NCBI GenBank assembly: GCA_900554205.1 | Contig: USGM01000036.1 | Location: 1 to 26,082, forward strand | Origin: an uncultured Lachnospiraceae bacterium | Lineage (GTDB): Bacteria; Bacillota; Clostridia; Lachnospirales; Lachnospiraceae | Direction of reading: 5' to 3' | DNA length: 26,082 bases | In this document: one piece after another, positions 15,931-23,755 of the stretch | Numbering within the stretch: position 1 is the stretch's first letter | Layout: every line of letters begins with the position of its first letter | Program-made: the position numbers and the translations under genes | Notes under the pieces: model-generated | The model's database searches: none | The model's input: the letters and a program-made list of their open reading frames with translations, nothing else | What the model was told of the DNA's origin: nothing

Positions 15931-16638
15931 ATGGGCAGATATGTGAAGGATGTTCAGCTTGATAAGCCGATTGATGTGGTAAGCATGGTCATGGATGACT
16001 TTGTGTACCACAACCAGTTCTCCAGAACAGACTGGAATGGGGAAATGGTCTACTATTTGAAAGACAGGCATGGCGGAGACCGATATATGAAATGGTCCTA
16101 TGCTGCGGGAGAACTGCATGTGGAGGCATGGCTGAAAAATCCTTTCGGCGGTGAGATGGATCTGGACGGTGTCGGCGGAGCGAGCCGCAGGGAGTACAAA
16201 AAGAGCATGGATGAACTGATCCGGCGGCTTGTGAATACGGGCGACCAGCTTTCGAGCGGGCATGTCGGCTCCGATCCCTTGCATCACGACAACAGCCACC
16301 ATGTTGGAAGACATATGTCAGCCAGAATGGCGGGACAGGCAACGGCGGGACAAAGAGTAACAAGTCAGACAACGGCAGCGCCGGGGTCTTCTGCCGGCAG
16401 AGAGGGTACAGGACAGGTTGCACTTTTTTGGGCAATACTGGCGATCATGTTTGCGTGGTCTGTTCCGATTCTGGGGCTTATCTTTGCGATTGTTGCACTC
16501 CGTAAGCAGGGGGAGTCCTCCAGACAGGTATTAGTGAGATGGATTGCGATCATTGCAATTTTAGTAGCAGCGGGTGCAATGCTGTATTGGATCGCCGCAG
16601 CCGCTGTTGTCGGATTCGCCGGCTTCTGGGCGTATTAA
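15931..16638 (+). CDS. Two-TM membrane protein of unknown function
   Basis: I do not recognise a family. The 235-residue product starts with a soluble region of about 105 residues (DFVYHNQFSRTDWNGEMVYY). A low-complexity Ser/Thr/Gly and His-rich linker follows (HHDNSHHVGRH near 118-128). Two hydrophobic segments lie at about 163-191 and 202-233, like the paired helices of DUF4190-type proteins. The ATG at 15931 is preferred because GAGGGG lies before it; the ATG at 15889 has no ribosome-binding site and arose in a tandem duplication. It follows the hydrogenase-like receptor with no terminator, so cotranscription is likely. Confidence 0.7.
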   Translation: MGRYVKDVQLDKPIDVVSMVMDDFVYHNQFSRTDWNGEMVYYLKDRHGGDRYMKWSYAAGELHVEAWLKNPFGGEMDLDGVGGASRREYKKSMDELIRRLVNTGDQLSSGHVGSDPLHHDNSHHVGRHMSARMAGQATAGQRVTSQTTAAPGSSAGREGTGQVALFWAILAIMFAWSVPILGLIFAIVALRKQGESSRQVLVRWIAIIAILVAAGAMLYWIAAAAVVGFAGFWAY

Positions 16639-16662
16639 GGTTAAGTATAAGGAAATGAAGCT

Positions 16663-18189
16663 ATGAAGATATTGAAACGGATTCTATATACGATCGTGGG
16701 GATCATGCTGGCGGGAAGCCTTGCGATTCTTGTCTGTGCCCTGAATCCCTCGCTGACGGAATGGCTGGCGGGAAAGGTTCAGCAGCTCCAGGCGGATCCG
16801 GCACAGGCAGCGGGAGATCAGAGCGGCATTGTTCCGCCCGAGACCACGGCAGACAGCAGTTCGGGAAGGTATGTTGTGCCGGACAGCTTACCGCAGACGG
16901 TTCCGGAGGAGGTCAGCGGACGCAGCGGCTTTCAGCCGGTAACCTCGGACAGCGAGAAGATCGGGCAGCAGGAGGCGGACAATCTCAGCGAGATTCTTGC
17001 AACGGGGGACACGGGAGAGGGCTTAAGCTTTTCATCGGAGTATTATCCCTACTATGCGATGCTCGACGAGACCTTGCAGTCGCTGTACCGTCAGGTATAT
17101 GCCAATGCCCTGAACCTGAATACGGCATTTACGCCGGTTGTCGCTGTGACGATGGAACAGGCGAACAATGTGGTCGAGGCGGTATACAACGACCATCCTG
17201 AGCTTTTCTGGCTGGATGCCCAGTTTTCCTGTAAATATCTTAAAACCGGAATCTGTGTGGAAATACAGTTGAAATATAATGAGACCGCTGACGATCTCGA
17301 GGGCGCAAAGCAGATATTTGATACAAGGGTCAATGAAATCCTGACGCAGGGTGCAGATGCCGAAACGGATTATGACAAGGAGCGGTTTGTGCATGATGCG
17401 CTGATGCAGATCGTGGAGTACGATGCACAGGCAAAGCTGAACCAGAGCGCTTACAGTGCGATCGTCCTCGGAAAGAGTGTCTGCGCGGGATATGCAAGGG
17501 CGTTCCAGTACCTGATGCAGCAGCTGCAGATTCCCTGCTATTACTGCACGGGTTTTGCGGGGCAGGATCACGCGTGGAATATTGTGAAAATAGGGAGTCT
17601 CTACCGGAATGTGGATGTGACATGGGACGATACGGAACCGGCTACCTACAATTATTACAATAAATCCGATTCGGAGTATTCGGCAACGCATGCGAGAACC
17701 GGATTGTCGATCTATCTTCCCGCCTGTGAGGATGTCACGATAGATGAGCAGGAACAGACATCGGTGGATTCCGTTGTGGACGACCATATCAACCCTGACC
17801 CGCAGGAGCCGTTGGAATGGCACGAGCCGGAGAAGACGGAGGAGGAAAAGGCTGCGGAGGCGGCGAGAACTGCCGAGCAGGAGCGGCAGGAAAAGCTGCG
17901 AAAAGCCGGGATTCGTGAAGATGAGGTGTGTGACACACTGGATGCCTATTTTAAGGACTGCGCGAACCAGCTGAAGCAGGTAGGCCTCGGGGACAGGCAG
18001 TTTTACAATATTATTCCGGAGGAACTGTGGGGAGGTGTGGAACGCGCCTACAGCAGCGGAACCTACTGGAAGGATTACGCTGAGGCGGCGTTAGAGGACA
18101 TGGGAGGAGAGAATCTCGTGATCCAGATTGAAGCGCAGCGGCTTGGCGGCGGCTATTATATCGTATACCATAATGTCTATAGTTATTAG
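16663..18189 (+). CDS. Membrane-anchored transglutaminase-like protein
   Basis: The 508-residue protein has an N-terminal signal anchor at about 6-27. A low-complexity linker runs from 40 to 120. A transglutaminase-like papain-fold domain lies at about 235-325, with catalytic C274 (GKSVCAGYARAF), H303 (QDHAWNIV) and D318 (YRNVDVTWDD). A charged Glu/Ala/Arg helix runs at 385-420, and the C-terminal domain (425-508) is unassigned. The triad is complete, so it may be an extracellular protease or cross-linking enzyme of the cell surface; bacterial members are poorly characterised. AAGGA lies about ten bases before the ATG. It follows the two-TM protein by 24 bp and ends in a strong terminator. 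Confidence 0.85.
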   Translation: MKILKRILYTIVGIMLAGSLAILVCALNPSLTEWLAGKVQQLQADPAQAAGDQSGIVPPETTADSSSGRYVVPDSLPQTVPEEVSGRSGFQPVTSDSEKIGQQEADNLSEILATGDTGEGLSFSSEYYPYYAMLDETLQSLYRQVYANALNLNTAFTPVVAVTMEQANNVVEAVYNDHPELFWLDAQFSCKYLKTGICVEIQLKYNETADDLEGAKQIFDTRVNEILTQGADAETDYDKERFVHDALMQIVEYDAQAKLNQSAYSAIVLGKSVCAGYARAFQYLMQQLQIPCYYCTGFAGQDHAWNIVKIGSLYRNVDVTWDDTEPATYNYYNKSDSEYSATHARTGLSIYLPACEDVTIDEQEQTSVDSVVDDHINPDPQEPLEWHEPEKTEEEKAAEAARTAEQERQEKLRKAGIREDEVCDTLDAYFKDCANQLKQVGLGDRQFYNIIPEELWGGVERAYSSGTYWKDYAEAALEDMGGENLVIQIEAQRLGGGYYIVYHNVYSY

Positions 18190-18219
18190 GGAGCAGCTTT
18201 GGGGGCTGCTCCCTTTTTT
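18189..18219 (+). terminator. Strong terminator after the transglutaminase-like gene
   Basis: GGGAGCAGC pairs perfectly with GCTGCTCCC around a 7-base loop, then six T. The first stem base overlaps the stop codon. On the minus strand it lacks a T-tract, so it is a weak terminator for grcA at best. Confidence 0.88.
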
Positions 18220-18227
18220 CGTCCTCG

Positions 18228-18470
18228 TTACATTCCCTCGTGGAAGGTACGGCTGATGACATCTGCCTGCTGTTCCGGGGTCAGCTTAATGAAGTTTACG
18301 GCATAACCGCTGACACGGATGGTCAGCTGCGGATAATTTTCAGGGTGCTTCTGGGCATCTAACAGCATATCTCTGTTCAACACATTGACATTCAGATGAT
18401 GTCCTCCCTTTGCGGCATATCCGTCAAGAAGATTAACAAGATTGTCGAGCTGTGCACTGTTAGCGTTCAT
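18228..18470 (-). CDS. grcA: Autonomous glycyl radical cofactor (GrcA/YfiD-like)
   Basis: This 80-residue protein matches the C-terminus of pyruvate formate-lyase. It has GGHHLNVNVLNRDMLLDA (22-39) and the radical loop RVSGYAVNF, with G55 as the glycine that carries the radical. RTFHEGM ends the protein. In E. coli YfiD such a protein replaces the damaged end of pyruvate formate-lyase after oxygen cleavage; the role here is inferred. It is shorter than YfiD (127 residues) because the N-terminal extension is absent. AAAGGAGG precedes the ATG. It is divergent from spoIIIAA and has its own promoter and a 19-bp palindrome in the leader. Confidence 0.88.
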   Translation of the reverse strand: MNANSAQLDNLVNLLDGYAAKGGHHLNVNVLNRDMLLDAQKHPENYPQLTIRVSGYAVNFIKLTPEQQADVISRTFHEGM

Positions 18471-18491
18471 AATTTGTCCTCCTTTATTAAT

Positions 18492-18510
18492 AATAGTAAT
18501 GGTTACTATT
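18492..18510. promoter_or_regulatory. Candidate operator: 19-bp palindrome in the grcA leader
   Basis: AATAGTAA-TGG-TTACTATT is a perfect 8-bp inverted repeat with a 3-bp spacer. It lies between the -10 box and the ribosome-binding site of grcA, a usual place for a repressor. The shape recalls Fur/PerR-type or other redox-regulator sites, but I cannot name the binder. Confidence 0.6.
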
Positions 18511-18522
18511 TCTTACAAGCTA

Positions 18523-18551
18523 AGACTAACATTTTCATCAGCTTTTGTCAA
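18523..18551 (-). promoter_or_regulatory. Promoter of grcA
   Basis: On the minus strand a perfect TTGACA is followed after 17 bases by TAGTCT. The -10 box is weak, which would suit an activated or tightly regulated promoter. Confidence 0.6.
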
Positions 18552-18574
18552 CCTATTATTTCAAATTATTTTCG

Positions 18575-18602
18575 GAATATCCTCGCAGCTTTTTCATATA
18601 TT
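18575..18602 (+). promoter_or_regulatory. Sigma-E-like promoter of the spoIIIA operon
   Basis: GAATATC is followed after 13 bases by CATATATT, close to the sigma-E consensus (KMATATT and CATACAHT) from Bacillus. The spoIIIA operon is sigma-E-dependent in Bacillus subtilis. The start site would fall about 18609, leaving a leader of only 12-13 bases that begins at the AGGAGG. Confidence 0.6.
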
Positions 18603-18621
18603 GGAGAAAGGAGGACAGGTG

Positions 18622-19566
18622 ATGAATATGGACAATACGATTCTGCAACTGTTTCCGGCGGAGAGCAGGGAATTTTGGAAATATACGGCATCCTGTCAGG
18701 CGGGGCTGCGGGAGATCCGGCTGCGCGCCGGCAGACCGATCCTCGTCTATGTGGACGACAGGGAATTGTTTCTGGATGACAGCGGCAGGTTTACCGACAA
18801 TGTCAGGGAAGCCAGAACGGTGATGGCAGGGGAGCTGTCGGGGATTCTGGAGCACATATGCCATTACTCGCTGTATGCCTTTGAGGACGAGCTGCGGCAG
18901 GGCTTTCTCACCGTTGCGGGCGGACACAGGATAGGAATTGCGGGACAAGTCACCTCGGAGGATGGGACGAGTATCCGCACGGTGAGGAACATTTCGTTTC
19001 TCAATATCAGGGTGTCGCACGAGATCAGGGGAGCCGCTGATGCTGTCATGGGCAGAATGTATTCCGGAAATGGTTTAAAGAGTGCGCTGATCATCTCGCC
19101 GCCGGGCTGCGGAAAGACGACGCTGCTGCGCGATCTGATCCGTCAGGTCTCGGACGGCAGTGCCGCGAGCCGTGGCATGACAGTCGGCGTCGTGGATGAA
19201 CGGTCGGAGATTGCGGGGACCTTCTGCGGGATTCCCCAGAATGATGTCGGGATGAGGACGGACGTGCTGGATGCCTGTCCGAAGAGGATCGGCATGATGA
19301 TGCTTCTCAGGTCGATGGCACCGGAGGTAATCGCCATTGACGAGCTTGGAAGCAGCGAGGAGTTAGAGGCGCTCCGCTGTGCTTCCGCGAGCGGCTGCCG
19401 CATTCTTGCAACCGTACATGGGGAGAGCATGCGGGATGTTGCGGACAGATTCGGAGGGCAGGACAAGATATGGGGGCAGCTTTTCCAGACGATTGTTCTT
19501 CTGGCAAAGAGGGACGGTAAATGTGTGGTGAAGGAAATCCGTGATGGGGGGTGGAGCTATGCTTAG
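18622..19566 (+). CDS. spoIIIAA: Stage III sporulation protein AA, ATPase
   Basis: The 314-residue protein is the ATPase of the SpoIIIA-SpoIIQ channel, which links mother cell and forespore during engulfment. It resembles secretion ATPases of the GspE/VirB11 class. Visible are IRLRAGRPI (32-40), a Walker A loop SPPGCGKTT (159-167, K165) and a Walker B VIAIDELG (236-243, D240, E241). RILATVHG follows. AAAGGAGG lies seven bases before ATG 18622; a GTG at 18619 is also possible. It opens the spoIIIA operon and overlaps spoIIIAB by 8 bp. Confidence 0.95.
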   Translation: MNMDNTILQLFPAESREFWKYTASCQAGLREIRLRAGRPILVYVDDRELFLDDSGRFTDNVREARTVMAGELSGILEHICHYSLYAFEDELRQGFLTVAGGHRIGIAGQVTSEDGTSIRTVRNISFLNIRVSHEIRGAADAVMGRMYSGNGLKSALIISPPGCGKTTLLRDLIRQVSDGSAASRGMTVGVVDERSEIAGTFCGIPQNDVGMRTDVLDACPKRIGMMMLLRSMAPEVIAIDELGSSEELEALRCASASGCRILATVHGESMRDVADRFGGQDKIWGQLFQTIVLLAKRDGKCVVKEIRDGGWSYA

Positions 19567-20077
19567 GGCGACCGGCGCGGTCATGATCCTGACCGGCTGT
19601 GTCGGGATGGGGCTGTGGTATCGCAGCCGCTTTCTCGGCAGGATCAGGGCGCTGCGGCAGCTGTCGGCGATTCTGGAGCTGCTGTGCAGCGGGATACGCT
19701 ATGGGCGGGAGACTCTGCCGGAGTGCTGTGGGCGTGCGGCATCGAGACTGCCGGAGGAATACCGCGGCGCGTTTCAGAGGATTGCGGAGAGAATGCGCGA
19801 GAATATGGGGGAGAGCTTTGCGGCGGTCTTTGCCGAGGAGACAGGGAAGGTGCTGGACATCCTGCCGCTAAAGGAAGCGGACAGGCAGGAATTTCTGCGG
19901 TTTGCGGCACAGGGGAGCTATGCGGACGGACAAATGCAGCTTCGCGTGATTGAGCAGAGCCGGGAGCAGCTTTTAAAGACGGAGGCTGTTCTGGAGGGCG
20001 AAAGTGCGGATAAGTGCAGAATGGCGATCGGACTCGGTGCGATGAGCGGGCTGATGATCCTTCTGGTATTGTGCTGA
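19559..20077 (+). CDS. spoIIIAB: Stage III sporulation protein AB
   Basis: The 172-residue protein has an N-terminal membrane helix (about 4-21), an amphipathic helical body (RIRALRQLSAILELLCSGI, LPLKEADRQEF) and a C-terminal hydrophobic segment (155-172). This is the plan of SpoIIIAB, which is related to type II secretion GspF-like platform proteins. The start at 19559 lies in the last codons of spoIIIAA, with GGTGGAG as the ribosome-binding site, so translation is coupled. An ORF start at 19541 has no site. Confidence 0.9.
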   Translation: MLRATGAVMILTGCVGMGLWYRSRFLGRIRALRQLSAILELLCSGIRYGRETLPECCGRAASRLPEEYRGAFQRIAERMRENMGESFAAVFAEETGKVLDILPLKEADRQEFLRFAAQGSYADGQMQLRVIEQSREQLLKTEAVLEGESADKCRMAIGLGAMSGLMILLVLC

Positions 20078-20108
20078 AATGCAAATAAAGAAATGGATGC
20101 GGGGAGAT

Positions 20109-20303
20109 ATGGGAGTGAGTCTGATTTTTAAGATAGCGGCGGTCGGGATTCTTGTTACAATACTCAGTCAGATCTTAAAGCACAGCGGTCGGGAGGAGCA
20201 TGCCTTCCTGATCAGTCTTGCCGGACTGATCCTCGTGCTGACGTGGATCGTTCCCTACATATACGAGCTGTTCCAGACAATCCAGACACTTTTTGCGCTG
20301 TGA
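20109..20303 (+). CDS. spoIIIAC: Stage III sporulation protein AC
   Basis: The 64-residue membrane protein has two hydrophobic helices around the conserved LKHSGREEHAFLISLAG loop and ends in WIVPYIYELFQTI. This matches SpoIIIAC closely in length and sequence. The family usually starts MGV-LIFKIA, which fits ATG 20109. GGGGAG lies unusually close to that codon, so ATG 20097 or 20079 may be used instead. It is the third gene of the spoIIIA operon. Confidence 0.92.
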   Translation: MGVSLIFKIAAVGILVTILSQILKHSGREEHAFLISLAGLILVLTWIVPYIYELFQTIQTLFAL

Positions 20304-20313
20304 GGAGGTGCCC

Positions 20314-20700
20314 ATGCAGGAGCTTATAAAGATTGCTTTTCTCGGAGTGGCGGGCGTGCTGCTTGCGATCCAGTTCAAGGCGCAGAAGCCGGAATATGGA
20401 ATTTACATCGGGCTGGCAGCAGGCATTCTCATTTTCAGCTATACTGTGAGGCAGGTCGCGGCGGTGATGGCACAGCTCGGGCAGCTGAAGGCGTATCTCG
20501 GCGGTGCGGAAACCTATCTTGCGGTGCTCTTAAAGGTCATCGGAATCACCTATATCTGTGAGTTCAGCGCGGACATCTGCAAGGATGCCGGTTACGGGAC
20601 GGTTGCGGGACAGATTGAGGTGCTCGGAAAGCTGTCTGTCATGTTTGCGGGGCTGCCGGTGCTCTTCGCCGTGATTGGTCAGATTCAGGGCTTTTTGTAG
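20314..20700 (+). CDS. spoIIIAD: Stage III sporulation protein AD
   Basis: The 128-residue membrane protein has about three to four helices. Typical SpoIIIAD features are IQFKAQKPEYGIYIGLAAG, YICEFSADICKDAGYGTVAG and QIEVLGKLSVMFAGLPVL. It is related to SpoIIIAC by fold. GAGGAGG six bases upstream fixes ATG 20314, ten bases after spoIIIAC. It is thought to form part of the membrane base of the channel with SpoIIIAB, AC and AE. Confidence 0.94.
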   Translation: MQELIKIAFLGVAGVLLAIQFKAQKPEYGIYIGLAAGILIFSYTVRQVAAVMAQLGQLKAYLGGAETYLAVLLKVIGITYICEFSADICKDAGYGTVAGQIEVLGKLSVMFAGLPVLFAVIGQIQGFL

Positions 20701-20710
20701 GAGGATCAGG

Positions 20711-21766
20711 ATGGAGACGGACATTTTATGGCAGGACTATGGTCTGGACAGGCTGGAAAGCGGGATCAGCCAGCTTTTTCCGAAGACGGAGATTTCTGCG
20801 AAGGAGCTGTTCGGGCAGGTGCTGAGCGGGGATGTGACGGGCGCGCTGGGATCGTTGCTGAAGGGGAGCGTGGCTGGGGTGACAGACCAGCTTGCCGGGA
20901 TGCGCAACGTCCTGATCTGGCTGCTCGTCATGGGGATCATCTCAGCTCTGGTGGCACATTTTGTGGAGATCTTTGAGATGCATCAGGTGGCGGATATTGC
21001 ATTCTATTTTATGTACCTTCTGTTTATGGCGATCCTGCTTAAATGCTTTTGCGAGGCGGCGGCGACGGCTGTGGACACGCTTGAAAATATCACCCTGTTT
21101 ATCCGGCTGCTGGTGCCCGTCTATCTGGTATCCGTGGGGGTGTCGGGCGGGAGCGCGACGGCGGGAATTGCCTGCCAGCTGATGCTGTTTGTCATCTATG
21201 GGGTGGAATGCATACTTTCCCAGGGAATCATATCCCTCATCTACAGCTATGTCACGCTCTCGATGGTGAACGGCATCTGGGCGGAGGAGAAGCTGTCGAT
21301 GCTGGTAGAACTGCTAAAAAAGGTGATCGGCTGGGCACTCAGGGGGGCGGTTGGGGTGATCACCGGCATCAGCATTTTTCAGGCGTTGATTACGCCGGTT
21401 GTCGATTCCGCGCGAAGCTCGGCTCTGCAAAAAATCGTCTCTGCGCTGCCGGGCGTCGGGAATCTGGCGGACGGCGCCGTCGAACTGGTGCTGGGGTCGG
21501 CACTTGTCATTAAAAACAGCATCGGTGTGGTGTTGCTGCTTCTGATGCTGTTGCTCTGCGCAGCACCGCTGTTGAAGATAGCGCTGGTTGCCGGTGTGCT
21601 GAAGTGTGCGGCGGCGTTCATGGGCGTTGTCAGCGACAAGCGGATTACGACCTGCGTGGACAGGGCGGGCGAGGGCGGACTTTTGCTGCTGCGCACAACG
21701 GGGACGGCAATGCTGCTGTTCCTGATCTCCGTCGCTGTTGTTACGGCGGCATCCGGCAGAATCTGA
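20711..21766 (+). CDS. spoIIIAE: Stage III sporulation protein AE
   Basis: The 351-residue polytopic membrane protein matches SpoIIIAE: a helical N-terminal domain, then about eight hydrophobic helices from residue 65 to the end. Conserved stretches include MVNGIWAEEKLSMLVELLKK, GVITGISIFQALITP and SALPGVGNLADGAVELVLGS. AGGAGG precedes ATG 20711. The Bacillus protein (399 residues) begins with a signal peptide; none is visible here and no longer in-frame start supplies one. This may be a lineage trait. Confidence 0.93.
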   Translation: METDILWQDYGLDRLESGISQLFPKTEISAKELFGQVLSGDVTGALGSLLKGSVAGVTDQLAGMRNVLIWLLVMGIISALVAHFVEIFEMHQVADIAFYFMYLLFMAILLKCFCEAAATAVDTLENITLFIRLLVPVYLVSVGVSGGSATAGIACQLMLFVIYGVECILSQGIISLIYSYVTLSMVNGIWAEEKLSMLVELLKKVIGWALRGAVGVITGISIFQALITPVVDSARSSALQKIVSALPGVGNLADGAVELVLGSALVIKNSIGVVLLLLMLLLCAAPLLKIALVAGVLKCAAAFMGVVSDKRITTCVDRAGEGGLLLLRTTGTAMLLFLISVAVVTAASGRI

Positions 21767-21779
21767 GGGGAGGAAATTT

Positions 21780-22196
21780 ATGCTGCATAGTTTTTTTACG
21801 GCGATCTGCAAGGTCGGTATTTTCATGATCTGCGCACAGGCGGTTCTGCATTTCAGCCCCAAAGCGTCATATGAAAAGTATCTGAAGCTGCTTGTGGGCG
21901 TGATGGTGCTGATCCAGCTTTTCCTGCCGGTATTCAGCCTTGTGTTCGGGGGTGAGATAGAGGAGACGGCGCGACGGCTCGAAAGCTTCCGGACGGAGCT
22001 TCAGGATGGAATCATGCAGGCGGAGGAGGAGACGCTTCTGGCGGATGAACTGTTGGAGAAGATGACGCTGGAGGAGGTCAGACATAGAATGGAATCGGCT
22101 GCGGACAGCGGGACAGAGGAGCAGCCGGACGACATGACAGGTGCAGAAATCTCGATTGTCGTCGAGCCGGTGCAGATCGGCAGGGAACAGGAGTGA
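21780..22196 (+). CDS. spoIIIAF: Stage III sporulation protein AF
   Basis: The 138-residue protein has two N-terminal membrane helices (about 6-24 and 35-56) joined by HFSPKASYEKYLKLLVGVM, the clearest family signature. A charged helical domain follows (60-110). The end is a short beta strand (ISIVVEPVQIG), which is shorter than in some homologues and may be a trimmed ring-building motif domain. GGGGAGG before ATG 21780 sets the start. Confidence 0.9.
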   Translation: MLHSFFTAICKVGIFMICAQAVLHFSPKASYEKYLKLLVGVMVLIQLFLPVFSLVFGGEIEETARRLESFRTELQDGIMQAEEETLLADELLEKMTLEEVRHRMESAADSGTEEQPDDMTGAEISIVVEPVQIGREQE

Positions 22197-22227
22197 TGGC
22201 CGGAAAGGACCGCGGTCGGGAGGAGAC

Positions 22228-22860
22228 ATGACGAAGGGTTGGAAGCAATGGCTTGAGGACAAGGGAGCGGTGAAGCTCCTTCGCAAGGAAAATCTGGTGG
22301 TACTGGTGCTGGCGGGGATATTGCTGTTTGTCATCGCCCTGCCGACAAAAGACAGCGGGGACACAGGCGGAACTGGGGAAGGACCTGCCAATATTACAAC
22401 ACAGAGAAAAGAGACGGAGGTGCAGAGCACGGCGGACGGAGGTTCCTCGGAGGAGGCGTATGCGGCTGATCTCGAGAGGCGGCTGACAGATGCACTGGCG
22501 GATATGGAGCAGATCGGGAGGGTGAAGGTGATGATTACCCTGAAGTCGTCGAGTGAGCTTGTCGTGGAGCGGGAGACACCGATCAGTCGTTCGTCAACGA
22601 CGGAGACGGATGCGCAGGGCGGGAGCCGGAATGTCAATACAACGGACATGGAGGAGACGGTGGTGTACAGCACAAATGGCAGCAGCAGTGAGCCGTATGT
22701 TATCAAGACCTATGTCCCGGAGATCGAGGGTGTGCTCGTGGTCGCGGAGGGCGCGGGAAGCGGTACGGTGAACCGGACGGTGACGGAGATCGTACAGGCG
22801 CTCTTCGGCGTGGAGGCGCATAAGGTGAAGGTAGTCAAAATGGAGACAAAAACAAAATGA
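22228..22860 (+). CDS. spoIIIAG: Stage III sporulation protein AG
   Basis: The 210-residue protein has one N-terminal membrane helix (about 23-40) and a linker rich in Gly and Thr. A ring-building domain follows at about 75-205 (LADMEQIGRVKVMITLKSS, PEIEGVLVVAEGAGSGTV, IVQALFGVEAHKVKVVKM). SpoIIIAG forms a large secretin-like ring in the space between the two spore membranes in Bacillus. GGGAGGAG lies just before ATG 22228. Confidence 0.94.
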   Translation: MTKGWKQWLEDKGAVKLLRKENLVVLVLAGILLFVIALPTKDSGDTGGTGEGPANITTQRKETEVQSTADGGSSEEAYAADLERRLTDALADMEQIGRVKVMITLKSSSELVVERETPISRSSTTETDAQGGSRNVNTTDMEETVVYSTNGSSSEPYVIKTYVPEIEGVLVVAEGAGSGTVNRTVTEIVQALFGVEAHKVKVVKMETKTK

Positions 22861-22926
22861 CCGGAATCATATATCCGTTTTCAGGTACATACAATGAAAT
22901 AGCAAAACGAAGAGAAGGGGAAAAAC

Positions 22927-23679
22927 GTGAAAAACCTAATCAAAAAGAATCAGCTTATGATAACCGCACTGGCAATCATGATCGCGATCGCGGGATACCT
23001 CCAGTTTGCGGGAACCGATCTGGAAGATGAATATCTGGAAGTGACGGATGGAAATGTGTATACGAGCGAGGCAAATCTGACAGGCTCAGGGGATATTGTC
23101 ACCGGAAATTACACGGCGCAGGAGCTTCTGGATCTGTCGGAGGAGGATCTGCTGCAGACGGGGGTGACGGATATTGAAAGTCTGGACTCAGATATGGAGG
23201 GGACTCCGGTGGATGACTTTCTCGATGTCGGAGCACAGATAACCCAGAACGCTACCACAGAGGCGCAGACGAACACACCGGACGAGGGCGAGATTCCGGG
23301 GGAGGCGATGTTTACTTCGACGGCAGGGATCGCCGTGCTCTCCGAGGCGAAGCTCCTGAAGGAGCAGACAAGGGCGAAGAACAAGGAGACCCTGTTGGAG
23401 ATCATTAATAGCGCGGGGCTGACGGATGAGCAGAAGCAGGAGGCGGTTGATAACATGGTAAAAATGACAGCCATAGCGGAGAAGGAGGCTGCCGCAGAAA
23501 TCCTGCTGGAGGCGAAGGGCTTTTCGGATGTGGTCGTCAGCATCAACGGTGACGCGGTGGATGTGGTTGTCAATGCAGCGGTTCTGGATGATGTCATGCG
23601 GGCACAGATCGAGGATATTGTGACGCGAAAGACGGACATTGCGCCGGAAAACATCATAATCAGCACGGTCGTTGAATAA
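22927..23679 (+). CDS. spoIIIAH: Stage III sporulation protein AH
   Basis: The 250-residue protein has an N-terminal membrane helix (about 11-28) and an acidic, low-complexity linker (30-130). A helical and YscJ/FliG-like domain follows at 135-250 (SEAKLLKEQTRAKNKETLLE, AAAEILLEAKGFSDVVVSI). SpoIIIAH spans the mother-cell side of the channel and binds SpoIIQ from the forespore. The start is GTG at 22927 with AGAAGGGG before it. A 66-bp gap separates it from spoIIIAG, the widest gap in the operon. No terminator follows. Confidence 0.93.
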   Translation: MKNLIKKNQLMITALAIMIAIAGYLQFAGTDLEDEYLEVTDGNVYTSEANLTGSGDIVTGNYTAQELLDLSEEDLLQTGVTDIESLDSDMEGTPVDDFLDVGAQITQNATTEAQTNTPDEGEIPGEAMFTSTAGIAVLSEAKLLKEQTRAKNKETLLEIINSAGLTDEQKQEAVDNMVKMTAIAEKEAAAEILLEAKGFSDVVVSINGDAVDVVVNAAVLDDVMRAQIEDIVTRKTDIAPENIIISTVVE

Positions 23680-23689
23680 GTGTAGAAAA

Positions 23690-23717
23690 TTGGTACAAAT
23701 TACATATAAAATATGAT
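23690..23717 (+). promoter_or_regulatory. Candidate promoter of deoB
   Basis: TTGGTA and TATGAT are 16 bases apart in an AT-rich gap between spoIIIAH and deoB. It would let deoB be expressed outside sporulation. Confidence 0.5.
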
Positions 23718-23755
23718 ATACTTCTGGAAGATGTATGTGAAAGGACGGAAGAGTT

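Noticed and set aside
17032..17823. 263-codon minus-strand open frame
   Set aside because: It is antisense to the transglutaminase-like gene and has no recognisable features.
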